Assembly (NCBI GenBank): GCA_019930625.1
Contig: CP082844.1
Location: 6,262,001 to 6,326,000 of the forward strand
Length of the DNA: 64,000 nt
DNA from: Nocardia asteroides
GTDB lineage: Bacteria > Actinomycetota > Actinomycetes > Mycobacteriales > Mycobacteriaceae
Direction: 5' to 3'
This document shows positions 52,911 through 61,399 of this stretch, piece by piece. The position numbers were made by a program, and so were the translations under genes. How positions within the stretch are numbered: position 1 is the stretch's first letter; each line of letters opens with the position of its first letter. The notes beneath the pieces are model-generated. The model searched no databases and was not told the DNA's origin. It saw only the letters and a list, made by a program, of their open reading frames with translations.

Positions 52911-54602
52911 ATGAGAGCGCGCCGTCGCATCGCCGTGGTCCTTGCCGGTCTTGTAGGCGTCGGTCTGGTGGGGGGTTGTGGCACGACATCCGGTCCCGGC
53001 TCGTCGACTGCGGCCCGGATAGTGCCGTTGATCTCGACGAACGACTTGCGTCCCGCACAGTCGGACGAAGTGCACCTGTTCGGATTCAACGATCTGCACG
53101 GGAATCTGCAGCCGCCGGGGGGGTCCACCGGAAAGATCGCGGGGCACGACGCGGGCGGCGCCGCCTATCTCGCCACTCATCTGGCGCGGCTGAAGGCCGC
53201 GTATCCCTCCAGCGCCGTGCTGGCGGCCGGAGACAACATCGGGGCCAGCCCCTTGGTCTCCGGGCTGTTCCACGACGAGCCGACGATCACCTTCCTGAAC
53301 AACGTCGCTGTGGCGGCGTCGGCGGTCGGCAATCACGAATTCGACGATGGGGTACTGGAATTGGCGCGCTTGCAGCGGGGCGGCTGCGCGGTGGACGGAT
53401 GCTCTCCCGGCGCGCCGTTCACGGGCGCGCGGTTCCCCTATCTGGCCGCGAACGTCGCGGACGCCCACGGCGACCTTCCGCCCGCGCTGCGGCCGTGGAC
53501 GTTGCTCGAAGTGGGCGGGCACAAGATCGGCGTCATCGGGACGGTGACGCCGGACACGGCCCAGATCGTCCTGCCCGAGGGGATCCGGGGCTACCACTTC
53601 GGTGACCAAGCCGCCGCGATCAACCGTCATGTGCCGGAGATGAAAGCGGCGGGCGCCGAGGCGATCGTGGCGCTGGTGCACGACGGAGGCGCGCAGCGGC
53701 CCGAGAGCGACGCACCCCTGGACTACAACGGATGCGCGAACGTCACCCCGAACGTGACCGGGCTGGCCGAGCGGATCGACCCCGCCGTCCGCGCGGTGTT
53801 CACCGCCCACAGCCACCAGCCCTACGTATGCACCGTCGGCGGCACGGTGATCACCCAGGCGGCCTCGTACGGCCGGCTCATCACCGATGTCACGCTGCGT
53901 TTCGGCGGCGACGGCGTGCAGGCGTCGGCGGTCAACCGAGTCGTGACCCGCGAGGTGACGCTCGATGGCCCCACGACCGCGCTGATCGATTTCTACGCCG
54001 AGCAAGCACGGCCCCGCGCGGGCCGCGTCGTGGGCGCGACCGCGGATGCTCTCCCGCACAACCCGCGCCCGGCGGGCACCTCGCCGCTGGGCGACGTGAT
54101 CGCGGATTCGATGCTGTCGGCCACCGCGGGGCCCGCCGCCGCCGTGGCCGCCTTCATGAATCCCGGCGGTGTCCGCGCCGATCTGAAGCAAGGACCGATC
54201 ACCTACGGCGACATCTTCACCGTCCAGCCGTTCGGCAACCAGGTCGTCACGCTCACCCTGACCGGCAGTCAGATCCTGCGTTTGCTGGAACAACAGTGGG
54301 ACGACTCCGGCAATCCGACGGTGCTGTCTCCCGCCGGCATCACCTACGCGTACTCCGACATCGCACCCAAGGGCGCGAAGGTGGTCCCGGACAGTGTCCG
54401 GATCGCCGGCGCGACGCTGAACCCGGTCGCCACCTATCGCATCACGACCAACAGCTTCCTCGCTTCCGGAGGAGACGGGTTCACCGTCTTCACCGAGGGC
54501 ACCGAAACCACGGTGGGTCCGACCGATCTGGACGCCTTCGAGACGTTCCTGCGCGGCAAGCCGCCGCTGCGTACACCGCCCGCCCGCGTGGAGAAGAAAT
54601 AG
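52911..54602 (+). CDS. Lipoprotein bifunctional metallophosphatase / 5'-nucleotidase
   Basis: 563 residues. The signal peptide ends in a lipobox (LVGGC, Cys about 23), so the enzyme is anchored at the outer face of the membrane. Metal-binding motifs: FGFNDLHGN, AAGDNIGASP, GNHEFDDG, ALVHDGG and TAHSHQPY. The C-terminal 5'-nucleotidase domain (about 340-540) includes NPGGVRADL and YGDIFTVQPFGN. It probably hydrolyses extracellular nucleotides for phosphate or nucleoside uptake. Starts at the ATG at 52911. Confidence 0.9.
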   Translation: MRARRRIAVVLAGLVGVGLVGGCGTTSGPGSSTAARIVPLISTNDLRPAQSDEVHLFGFNDLHGNLQPPGGSTGKIAGHDAGGAAYLATHLARLKAAYPSSAVLAAGDNIGASPLVSGLFHDEPTITFLNNVAVAASAVGNHEFDDGVLELARLQRGGCAVDGCSPGAPFTGARFPYLAANVADAHGDLPPALRPWTLLEVGGHKIGVIGTVTPDTAQIVLPEGIRGYHFGDQAAAINRHVPEMKAAGAEAIVALVHDGGAQRPESDAPLDYNGCANVTPNVTGLAERIDPAVRAVFTAHSHQPYVCTVGGTVITQAASYGRLITDVTLRFGGDGVQASAVNRVVTREVTLDGPTTALIDFYAEQARPRAGRVVGATADALPHNPRPAGTSPLGDVIADSMLSATAGPAAAVAAFMNPGGVRADLKQGPITYGDIFTVQPFGNQVVTLTLTGSQILRLLEQQWDDSGNPTVLSPAGITYAYSDIAPKGAKVVPDSVRIAGATLNPVATYRITTNSFLASGGDGFTVFTEGTETTVGPTDLDAFETFLRGKPPLRTPPARVEKK

Positions 54603-54918
54603 CCGGATGGAAGTAGCCGTACCGGACGCTGCCAGATTGCTGGACACTCGACCAGAATGTCGGTAACTGGAAATTCCTGTAACACATACCGTTTGACCTG
54701 CACCGACAGGTGATCAGTCCCACAAGCCGAACGGGTCATGATCGCTTGCCGGTGCCGCGCACGGTCGATTACTGTTCAGTAATAAGTCAGGACGAAGGTG
54801 TTCCTACTTTCGGCCCGACGTCTGTCGCTGGGGGCCGGATCAACGCTGTCCGCATTCATTGCCGCATGCCGGATGACTTGTGCGACAACATGGTTCGAGT
54901 GAACAGCAGGAGAGTGCG
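54603..54918. other. Long 5' region before the acrA1-like gene
   Basis: 316 bases without a supported gene. It holds a sharp palindrome (54768-54783), followed by about 130 bases to the start codon, so the acrA1-like mRNA probably has a long leader. No known riboswitch was recognised. Confidence 0.5.
54768..54783 (+). promoter_or_regulatory. Palindrome ATTACTG-TT-CAGTAAT
   Basis: Perfect seven-bp arms around TT, about 135 bases before the acrA1-like start. Size and symmetry fit a TetR- or GntR-type operator; the regulator is unknown. It does not fit the KstR or KstR2 consensus. Confidence 0.5.
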
Positions 54919-56952
54919 ATGGCCACTTACATCGTGACGGGCGGAACCGGATTCTTGGGGCGGCGGGTCGTTCAAGACCTTCTGGATCGCGACGCCGAGG
55001 CGATCGTCCACGTGCTGGTGCGTGAGACGTCCCTGGCGAAATTCACCGACATCGCGGCGGGCTGGCGCGGCGCCGAACGAGTCTTCGCGCTGATCGGCGA
55101 TCTCACCGCCGACGGGCTGGGACTGGCGTGCGAGGCGCCGCGGGCCGACCATGTCATACATCTGGGCGCCGTCTACGACATGACCGCCGACGAGGACACC
55201 GCGCACGCGGCCAACGTCACCGGCACGCGCTCGGTGCTGGCCTTGGCCCGCGAGCTGGGCGCGGTGCTGCATCACGTCTCCTCCGTGGCGGTCGCGGGCG
55301 ACCACAAAGGCAAGTTCTTCGAGGAGGATTTCGACCTCGGCCAGCAACTGACCTCGCCATATCACCGCACCAAGTTCGCCGCCGAGAAGCTCGTGCGCGA
55401 ATCGCGCGGCGTGCGCTGGCGGGTCTACCGGCCCGCGATCATCGTCGGCGATTCCCGCACCGGTGAGATGGACAAGATCGACGGCCCGTACTACTTCTTC
55501 AGCGCGATCGCGAAGCTGAGCGCGCTACCGTCCGATCTGCCGTTGCCGCTGCCCGACCTCGGTGCGACGAATATCGTGCCGGTCGACTATGTCTCGGCCG
55601 CGATGGTGGAACTGATCCGCCGCCCCGGCCTGGACGGACGCACCTTCCACCTGGTCAACCCGGAGCCGCAGCCGTTCGGTGAGGTGTACGGCGCGCTCGC
55701 CGCCGCGGCGGGGGCACCGACCGGCGTGGGCACGGTTCCCGGCAGCGGACTGGCGCTCAGCGGCCTCGCGCAGATCCCGGGTATCGCTTCCGTGCGCGAT
55801 TTCCTGCTCGAGCAGGTGGGCATCCCCGCCGAAGTCGCTCCGCACACCTCGTTCTCCGCGGAGTTCATCAGCGACTCCACTCGCGCCCAGCTGCGCAGCT
55901 CCGGTCTGACCGTGCCGCCGTTCGACAGCTACGCCGAGCGGCTGTGGCAGTACTGGCGCGACCACCTCGACCCGCAGCGTGGACGCGTGTCCATCACCGG
56001 TGACCCGCTCGCCGGGCGGATCGTGCTGATCACGGGCGCGTCCTCCGGTATCGGGCTGGCCACCGCGCACGCCGTCGCGCGGCGCGGAGCCACGGTCGTG
56101 ATGGTCGCCCGCGGTCACGACGACCTGGCGGCCGCCGCCGACGCCGTGCGCGCCGAAGGCGGTGTCGCGCATACCTATCCGTGTGACATCACCGACTCCG
56201 AAGCCGTCGAGAAACTCGTGCAGTGTGTCCTCGACGACCACGGTCACGTCGACTACCTGGTGAACAACGCGGGCCGCTCGATCCGCCGCTCCGTGCTCAA
56301 CTCCACCGACCGGATGCACGATTTCGAGCGCACCATGGCGGTGAACTACTTCGGCGCCGTGCGGCTCATCCTCGGACTGCTGCCGTCCATGCGGGCACGC
56401 CGGTTCGGGCACGTGGTCAACATCTCCTCGATCGCGGTGCAGACCAAGGTGCCCCGGTTCGCCGCGTACGTGGCGAGCAAGTCGGCGCTGGACAACTTCA
56501 GTGAGATCGCGGCGGTCGAGAACCGGGATGCCGGTGTCACGTTCACCTCGGTGCGGATGCCGCTGGTGCGGACCCCGATGATCGCGCCGACCGATCTGTA
56601 CCGGTCGCTGCCGGTGCCGGATCCGGAACAGGCCGCCGCGATCGTGGTCCGTGCGCTGGAGGACCGGCCGCACCGCATCGACACCCCGGTCGGCACCTTC
56701 GCCCAGGCGGTCGAGTTGCTGATGCCGTCGGTGAAGCGCCAGATCATGCACCAGGGCTTCCGCATGTTCGGGGAATCCAGCGCCGCTCAGGGCGACTCGG
56801 ACCGCCGTTCCGGCGCCGATTCGCCGACCGCTGCCGCCCCGGCGCCCAGCCGTGGCCCGCTGTCCGCTCTCGCCCCGGTGGTCATGCCGCTCATGGCGTT
56901 GCCCGCACCCGCGGCGCGCCTGGCCCGCGTGGTCCCCGGCTTGCAGTGGTAG
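54919..56952 (+). CDS. acrA1: Fatty acyl-CoA reductase fused to a short-chain dehydrogenase (AcrA1-like)
   Basis: 677 residues in two parts. Residues 1-360 are an extended-SDR / male-sterility fatty acyl-CoA reductase domain (TGGTGFLGRR at 7, HVSSVA near 120, YHRTK near 150). Residues 365-610 are a classical SDR (ITGASSGIG near 370, NNAG near 450, SS then YVASK near 515). The mycobacterial counterpart is Rv3391 (acrA1); relatives reduce acyl-CoA to aldehyde and alcohol for wax-ester or storage-lipid synthesis. The tail (about 620-677) is Ala/Pro rich. The ATG follows a CAGGAGAG site. Confidence 0.85.
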   Translation: MATYIVTGGTGFLGRRVVQDLLDRDAEAIVHVLVRETSLAKFTDIAAGWRGAERVFALIGDLTADGLGLACEAPRADHVIHLGAVYDMTADEDTAHAANVTGTRSVLALARELGAVLHHVSSVAVAGDHKGKFFEEDFDLGQQLTSPYHRTKFAAEKLVRESRGVRWRVYRPAIIVGDSRTGEMDKIDGPYYFFSAIAKLSALPSDLPLPLPDLGATNIVPVDYVSAAMVELIRRPGLDGRTFHLVNPEPQPFGEVYGALAAAAGAPTGVGTVPGSGLALSGLAQIPGIASVRDFLLEQVGIPAEVAPHTSFSAEFISDSTRAQLRSSGLTVPPFDSYAERLWQYWRDHLDPQRGRVSITGDPLAGRIVLITGASSGIGLATAHAVARRGATVVMVARGHDDLAAAADAVRAEGGVAHTYPCDITDSEAVEKLVQCVLDDHGHVDYLVNNAGRSIRRSVLNSTDRMHDFERTMAVNYFGAVRLILGLLPSMRARRFGHVVNISSIAVQTKVPRFAAYVASKSALDNFSEIAAVENRDAGVTFTSVRMPLVRTPMIAPTDLYRSLPVPDPEQAAAIVVRALEDRPHRIDTPVGTFAQAVELLMPSVKRQIMHQGFRMFGESSAAQGDSDRRSGADSPTAAAPAPSRGPLSALAPVVMPLMALPAPAARLARVVPGLQW

Positions 56953-56971
56953 CTGCGCGACCCACGACCGA

Positions 56972-57001
56972 CGGTGGGGCCGCCCTCGGACGGCCCCACC
57001 G
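56972..57001. terminator. Bidirectional terminator between acrA1 and cutinase genes
   Basis: Perfect 11-bp stem CGGTGGGGCCG / CGGCCCCACCG with an eight-base loop, between convergent stops at 56952 and 57025. Confidence 0.75.
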
Positions 57002-57024
57002 CGCGGATTCCCGGTTCCGCGACG

Positions 57025-57681
57025 TCACACCCGGTCCACCGCGAACTCGACGGCCGGCCACATAGCCCACCGGTAGTCGGTGTGCGCAGCCGGACGGATC
57101 CCGCCCTCGCACACCGGATCACCGCTCGCGCAGTAGTTTCCGGTCCGCCAGGCGTAGTGCTGCGGCACATTCCAGCCGATCAGCCGGATGGGATCGCCGA
57201 ACAGCAGCACCGCGGCCACCCGGGATTGCAGCTGCGCGGGCAGCGAATGGATGCCACCGAGCGCGGTCACCACGCCGGTGCCGAGCACCCCGTGCGTCAC
57301 GACCGCGCCTTGCGAGAAGCCGACCAGCACGAACCGCTGCCCCGGGCACCTCGCCGCTTGCCACATGATGTGGGCGGTCATGTCCTGGGTGCCGCGGCTG
57401 ATCGAGGACGGGTCGAGCAGGTCGGCGGGATAGTCCACCCGGTAAGCCTGCGAATCGGCTGGAAGTGCCTGCCACAGTGCGTCATAGAACGGGTCGCCCA
57501 CCACCGAACCCAGATATCCGGGTTCGTGGGTGCCTCTCGCGACGACGACGTCGACCGACGCGCACGACGTCGCCCATGCGTGCAATCCCGTCGCGGCCCC
57601 GAATCCCGCGACGAGCAGTAGCACAGCGAATGCCCTTACTACACGCCACTTCTCGAAGTGAATTACCTTCCGGTTGGCCAT
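57025..57681 (-). CDS. Secreted cutinase-family esterase
   Basis: 218 residues. The signal peptide (basic start, hydrophobic core about residues 18-36) is followed by the cutinase fold: VVVARGTHEPGYLGSVVGDPF, the nucleophile in VGFSQGA near 122, the Asp in SGDPVC near 192 and the His in AAHTDYRW near 203. Two Cys pairs (SCASV, ARCPGQ and CASGDPVC) fit the family disulfides. Relatives in mycobacteria act as lipases, phospholipases or thioesterases on host or envelope lipids. The ATG at 57681 follows AGGTGAG; a GTG three codons upstream is possible. Confidence 0.88.
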   Translation of the reverse strand: MANRKVIHFEKWRVVRAFAVLLLVAGFGAATGLHAWATSCASVDVVVARGTHEPGYLGSVVGDPFYDALWQALPADSQAYRVDYPADLLDPSSISRGTQDMTAHIMWQAARCPGQRFVLVGFSQGAVVTHGVLGTGVVTALGGIHSLPAQLQSRVAAVLLFGDPIRLIGWNVPQHYAWRTGNYCASGDPVCEGGIRPAAHTDYRWAMWPAVEFAVDRV

Positions 57682-57724
57682 CGTACTCACCTACTCACGC
57701 CGTTGTGAGACAGCCGATCGACAC

Positions 57725-57737
57725 TTGTCAGTGACAA
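57725..57737 (-). promoter_or_regulatory. Palindrome TTGTCA-G-TGACAA upstream of cutinase
   Basis: Perfect 13-bp dyad about 45 bases before the cutinase start on the minus strand, in the promoter region. Possible operator; the regulator is unknown. Confidence 0.4.
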
Positions 57738-57838
57738 TTACTCGGCTATATCCGCGAAGGTAAGAACGGCGGAAGGGGCCGTCAAGGAACTCCACCCGAC
57801 CGATACGGAGTCAGCGCCGAATCGTGTTCTACGGATTC

Positions 57839-58876
57839 CTACGGCACGAGAACCGCTGCGCCCGTGAATCGTCCGTGCGCGAGATCGGTCAACGCTCGAT
57901 CGGCCCTGTCCAGGGAGTACCCGTGCGTGGTCAGATGTATCCGGTGTTCGCCGGCGAAAGCCAGGAATTCGCGGGCGTCAGCGCGGGTATTCGCGGTGAC
58001 GGAGCGAATTTCGCGCTCTTGGAACAGATGCCGCTGATAGTTCAGCGCGGGAATGTCGGTGAGATGGATACCGGCGATGGCCAGGATCCCGCCGCGATCC
58101 AGTGCCGCCAGCGCGGCCGGCGCCAACTCGCCGACCGGCGCGAACAGGATCGCCGAATCCAGCAGCACCGGAGGCGGTTCCGCCGCGCCCCGCACCGACG
58201 CGGCCCCCAGCGCGGTCGCGAGCTCCCGGGCAGCGGGATCGCGTGTCATCACGTGCACCTCCGCTCCTCGGGCGGCGGCTACCTGAGCGGCGATGTGGGC
58301 GCTGCCGCCGAAGCCGTAGATGCCCAGCCGCCCGCCCGGCGGCACGGCGGCCCGCAGCAGTGCGCGGTACCCGATGATGCCCGCGCACAGCAGTGGGGCG
58401 GTGTCCGCATCGGAGTATCCGGAGGGCAGTCTCAGCGCGTAATCCCATGGCACACAAGCTAATTCGGCATAACCGCCGTCGGCGTCCCAGCCCGTGTAAG
58501 CGGAATGCGGACAGAGGTTCTCCGCCCCGCGCAGGCAGAACTTGCATTCCCCGCAGGTGTGCCGCAGCCAGGCGATTCCCACCCGATCCCCCACCGCGAA
58601 GCCCTTTCCCTGCGCGTCTCGCCCGACCACGACGACCTCGCCGACCACCTCGTGCCCCGGCACCACCCCGGTGCGGCGCACCGGAAGATCGCCTTCGGCC
58701 ACATGCAAGTCGGTCCGGCACACACCGCAGGCCAGCACACGCACCATCAGATCGCCGGGTCCGGGTACCGGGACAGGCGTGCGCTCCGCGTCCAGCGGGC
58801 CGGTTTCGATCGGGCCGGGCCTGCGCACCCGCCAGCTACGCATGAAGGTGTTACCGCCGTGGAACTCGCTCATCAT
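57839..58876 (-). CDS. adhA: Zinc-dependent alcohol dehydrogenase (AdhA-like)
   Basis: 345 residues. CGVCRTDLH and GHEVVGE hold catalytic zinc ligands; [15 protein letters not shown] is the four-Cys structural zinc site; [14 protein letters not shown] is the nucleotide loop. It resembles mycobacterial AdhA (Rv1862) in length and layout. It probably oxidises primary alcohols with NAD(P)+. Two consecutive ATG codons are available (58876 and 58873). The leader just upstream consists of repeated GAGGTGAG units that could act as ribosome-binding sites. Divergent from the TetR-KstD-like pair. Confidence 0.88.
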   Translation of the reverse strand: MMSEFHGGNTFMRSWRVRRPGPIETGPLDAERTPVPVPGPGDLMVRVLACGVCRTDLHVAEGDLPVRRTGVVPGHEVVGEVVVVGRDAQGKGFAVGDRVGIAWLRHTCGECKFCLRGAENLCPHSAYTGWDADGGYAELACVPWDYALRLPSGYSDADTAPLLCAGIIGYRALLRAAVPPGGRLGIYGFGGSAHIAAQVAAARGAEVHVMTRDPAARELATALGAASVRGAAEPPPVLLDSAILFAPVGELAPAALAALDRGGILAIAGIHLTDIPALNYQRHLFQEREIRSVTANTRADAREFLAFAGEHRIHLTTHGYSLDRADRALTDLAHGRFTGAAVLVP

Positions 58877-58879
58877 CGC

Positions 58880-58904
58880 CTCACCTCACCTCGCCTCACC
58901 TCGC
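58880..58904 (-). repeat. Short tandem repeats in the adhA leader
   Basis: The minus strand carries three near-copies of GAGGTGAGGC just before the double ATG. They contain GGTGAGG blocks that look like multiple ribosome-binding sites. Copy number could vary between strains. Confidence 0.4.
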
Positions 58905-59013
58905 ATCGCTCGGATCGACCCGGATCACCCATCCCGACCTGGCGGAATACGCCGGAATCACCCTACTCGGCGAAACCCGCCACACCGGACGACGACACCT
59001 GATACGTTTCTGT

Positions 59014-59037
59014 ATCGAGTACATTCCTGTATTCGAT
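59014..59037 (+). promoter_or_regulatory. 24-bp palindromic operator before the TetR-KstD-like pair
   Basis: Half-sites ATCGA-TACA and TGTA-TCGAT, 18 of 24 positions symmetric, about 33 bases before the TetR start. A further dyad GATAC-GTTTCT-GTATC (59001-59016) overlaps its left edge. Likely the binding region of the adjacent TetR, and it may also control the divergent alcohol dehydrogenase. Confidence 0.65.
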
Positions 59038-59069
59038 GCCGGGTCGAGGCCGAACCGAGGAGGTGCCCG

Positions 59070-59735
59070 ATGACGTCCGATGCCGCGCAGGCCGCGCCCG
59101 CCCGGGTCACCCGCCGCCGCGCCGAAACCAGGAACCGGCTGCTCGTCGCCGCGTACGAGGCGTTCGCCGAGGAGGGCTTCGGGCGCGCCACCGTGGAGCG
59201 GGTGTGCGAGCGCGCCGGATTCACCCGTGGGGCGTTCTACTCGAATTTCAGCTCACTGGACGAACTGTTCCTGGCCATGTGGGAGCAGCGCTCGACGGCG
59301 ATGCTCACCGAGGCGAGCGCCATCCTCGACGAGATCGCGGCCGAGGGCACCGACGACGTGCGCACCGCGGTCGAGCGCCTGGAACGAGCTGTCCCGGTGG
59401 ACGAGAGCTGGTACCGGATCACCGCCGAATTCACCGCGCACGCCCTGCGCACTCCCGCGCTGCGCAGGGTGATGGCCGCCCGCGAGGAGGCCATCGTCGC
59501 CGCGCTCATGCCCACGATCGTCGCCGCGCTCGCGCGCGGCGGCCGCACCGTGCCGGATCCGGAGGCGTTCGGCCAAGCACTCATCGCCGTCCATGACGGC
59601 ACCAGCGTGCAGGTGCTGATGGAGCCGGACAGCCACGTCGTGCGCGAGCGCCGCACCGAACTCTTCCACCACGTCGTGCTGGCCTACAGCACCGCAACCG
59701 AAGGATCGACATGTCTCACAGCAGTCCCGAAGTGA
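59070..59735 (+). CDS. TetR family regulator
   Basis: 221 residues. The helix-turn-helix region is GRATVERVCERAGFTRGAFYSNFSSLDELF, about residues 35-65, with a typical C-terminal ligand domain. Its 3' end overlaps the KstD-like gene by 25 bases, so the two are cotranscribed and probably translationally coupled. The operator candidate is the palindrome at 59014-59037. The ATG at 59070 follows a GAGGAGG site. The ligand is unknown, possibly a steroid or acyl-CoA intermediate. Confidence 0.85.
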   Translation: MTSDAAQAAPARVTRRRAETRNRLLVAAYEAFAEEGFGRATVERVCERAGFTRGAFYSNFSSLDELFLAMWEQRSTAMLTEASAILDEIAAEGTDDVRTAVERLERAVPVDESWYRITAEFTAHALRTPALRRVMAAREEAIVAALMPTIVAALARGGRTVPDPEAFGQALIAVHDGTSVQVLMEPDSHVVRERRTELFHHVVLAYSTATEGSTCLTAVPK

Positions 59736-61396
59736 CGCCGGAGGCGGACGTCCTCGTCGTCGGCGCCGGGCTGGCCGGCCTGGTCGCCGCGCACGAATTG
59801 GTCAAGGCGGGCCGCACAGTGCACATACTCGACCAGGAGAACCGCAACAACCTCGGCGGCCAGGCGTTCTGGTCGCTCGGCGGGCTGTTCTTCGTCGACA
59901 GCCCCGAACAGCGGCGCCTCGGCATCAAGGACTCCTACGATCTCGCCTTGCAGGACTGGCTCGGCTCGGCCGGGTTCGACCGCGACGACGAGGACAAGTG
60001 GGCCCGCCAGTGGGCGCAGGCGTACGTGCGGTTCGCGGCCACCGAGAAGCGGGAGTACCTCCGCGAACTCGGCCTGCGCGTGACGCCGCTGGTCGGCTGG
60101 GCCGAACGCGGCGGCGACCGCGCCGACGGACACGGCAACTCGGTGCCGCGCTTCCACCTCACCTGGGGCACCGGCCCCGAGGTCGTCCGGGTCTTCGCCG
60201 AGCCGGTGCTCGAGGGCGAGCGGCGTGGCTTGGTTCGTTTCAGCTTCCGCCATCAGGTGGACGAATTGGTCGTGGAGGACGGCGCCGTCGTCGGCGTGCG
60301 CGGCACGGTGCTCGAGGACACCGATCTGGATCGCGGCCGCGCTTCGTCCCGGACCGGAGTCGGTGAGTTCGAATTCCGCGCCGAGGCCGTCATCGTGGCC
60401 TCCGGCGGAATCGGCCACAATCACGAACTGATCCGGCGCAACTGGCCCACCGAGCGGCTCGGCCCCTGCCCGCAGACCATGATCTCCGGCGTGCCCGCAC
60501 ACGTCGACGGCCGGATGCTCGGTATCACCGAGACCGCGGGCGGCGCCATCGTCAACCGGGACCGCATGTGGCACTACACCGAGGGCATCGTCAACTGGGA
60601 CCCGATCTGGCCCGACCACGCCATCCGCATCATCCCCGGACCGTCCTCGCTGTGGTTCGACGCGAACGGGAAGCGTCTGCCCGCGCCGTGCTTCCCCGGA
60701 TTCGACACCAACACGACGATGAAGGAGATCTTGAAGACCGGCTACGACTATTCGTGGTTCGTGCTCACCCAGTCGATCATCGAGAAGGAGTTCGCGCTGT
60801 CGGGCTCCGAGCAGAACCCGGATATCACCGGCAAGGATCTCAAACTCACTCTGAAAAGCCGCGTGGCCAAGGGCGCCCCTGGCCCGGTGGAAGCCTTCAA
60901 ACAGCACGGTGTCGATTTCGTCGTTGCGGATACGCTGCGGGAACTTGTCGCGGGCATGAACAAGATCGCTCGCGGTCCTGAGCTGGACTACGACGACCTG
61001 GAACGCCAGATCGTGGCGCGCGACCGGGAAGTGGCGAACAAGTACAGCAAGGACAGCCAGCTGATGGCGATGGCCAACGCACGCCGGTACATCGGCGACA
61101 AGGCCGGCCGGGTCGCCAAACCCCACCGCATCCTCGACCCGGCCGCGGGTCCGCTGATCGCCGTTCGGCTCAACATCCTCACCCGGAAAACGCTGGGCGG
61201 CTTGCAGACCGACCTGAATTCCCAGGTGATCAGGCCGGACGGTACGCCGTTCCCGGGTCTGTACGCCGCGGGCGAGGTCGCCGGTTTCGGCGGCGGCGGC
61301 GTGCACGGGTACAACGCGCTGGAGGGCACCTTCCTCGGCGGGTGCATCTTCTCCGGCCGGGCCGCGGGTCGTGCGCTGGCCACGAAACTCGCCTGA
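59711..61396 (+). CDS. FAD-binding dehydrogenase, 3-ketosteroid-dehydrogenase-like
   Basis: 561 residues. The FAD loop VLVVGAGLAGLVAAHELVKAG is near residue 14 and the C-terminal flavin segment GLYAAGEVAGFGGGGVHGYNALEG near 515, with GGIGHN near 235. This is the fumarate reductase/KstD fold of Rv0785-type proteins. KstD enzymes introduce the delta-1 double bond of 3-ketosteroids, but the known KstD active-site tyrosines could not be confirmed, so the substrate remains open. The ATG overlaps the TetR gene by 25 bases, with a GAAGGA site within the TetR end. Confidence 0.82.
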   Translation: MSHSSPEVTPEADVLVVGAGLAGLVAAHELVKAGRTVHILDQENRNNLGGQAFWSLGGLFFVDSPEQRRLGIKDSYDLALQDWLGSAGFDRDDEDKWARQWAQAYVRFAATEKREYLRELGLRVTPLVGWAERGGDRADGHGNSVPRFHLTWGTGPEVVRVFAEPVLEGERRGLVRFSFRHQVDELVVEDGAVVGVRGTVLEDTDLDRGRASSRTGVGEFEFRAEAVIVASGGIGHNHELIRRNWPTERLGPCPQTMISGVPAHVDGRMLGITETAGGAIVNRDRMWHYTEGIVNWDPIWPDHAIRIIPGPSSLWFDANGKRLPAPCFPGFDTNTTMKEILKTGYDYSWFVLTQSIIEKEFALSGSEQNPDITGKDLKLTLKSRVAKGAPGPVEAFKQHGVDFVVADTLRELVAGMNKIARGPELDYDDLERQIVARDREVANKYSKDSQLMAMANARRYIGDKAGRVAKPHRILDPAAGPLIAVRLNILTRKTLGGLQTDLNSQVIRPDGTPFPGLYAAGEVAGFGGGGVHGYNALEGTFLGGCIFSGRAAGRALATKLA

Positions 61397-61399
61397 GCG

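Noticed and set aside
52686..54647. 653-codon frame opposite the nucleotidase gene
   Set aside because: Shadow ORF; the plus strand carries clear metallophosphatase motifs and a lipobox.
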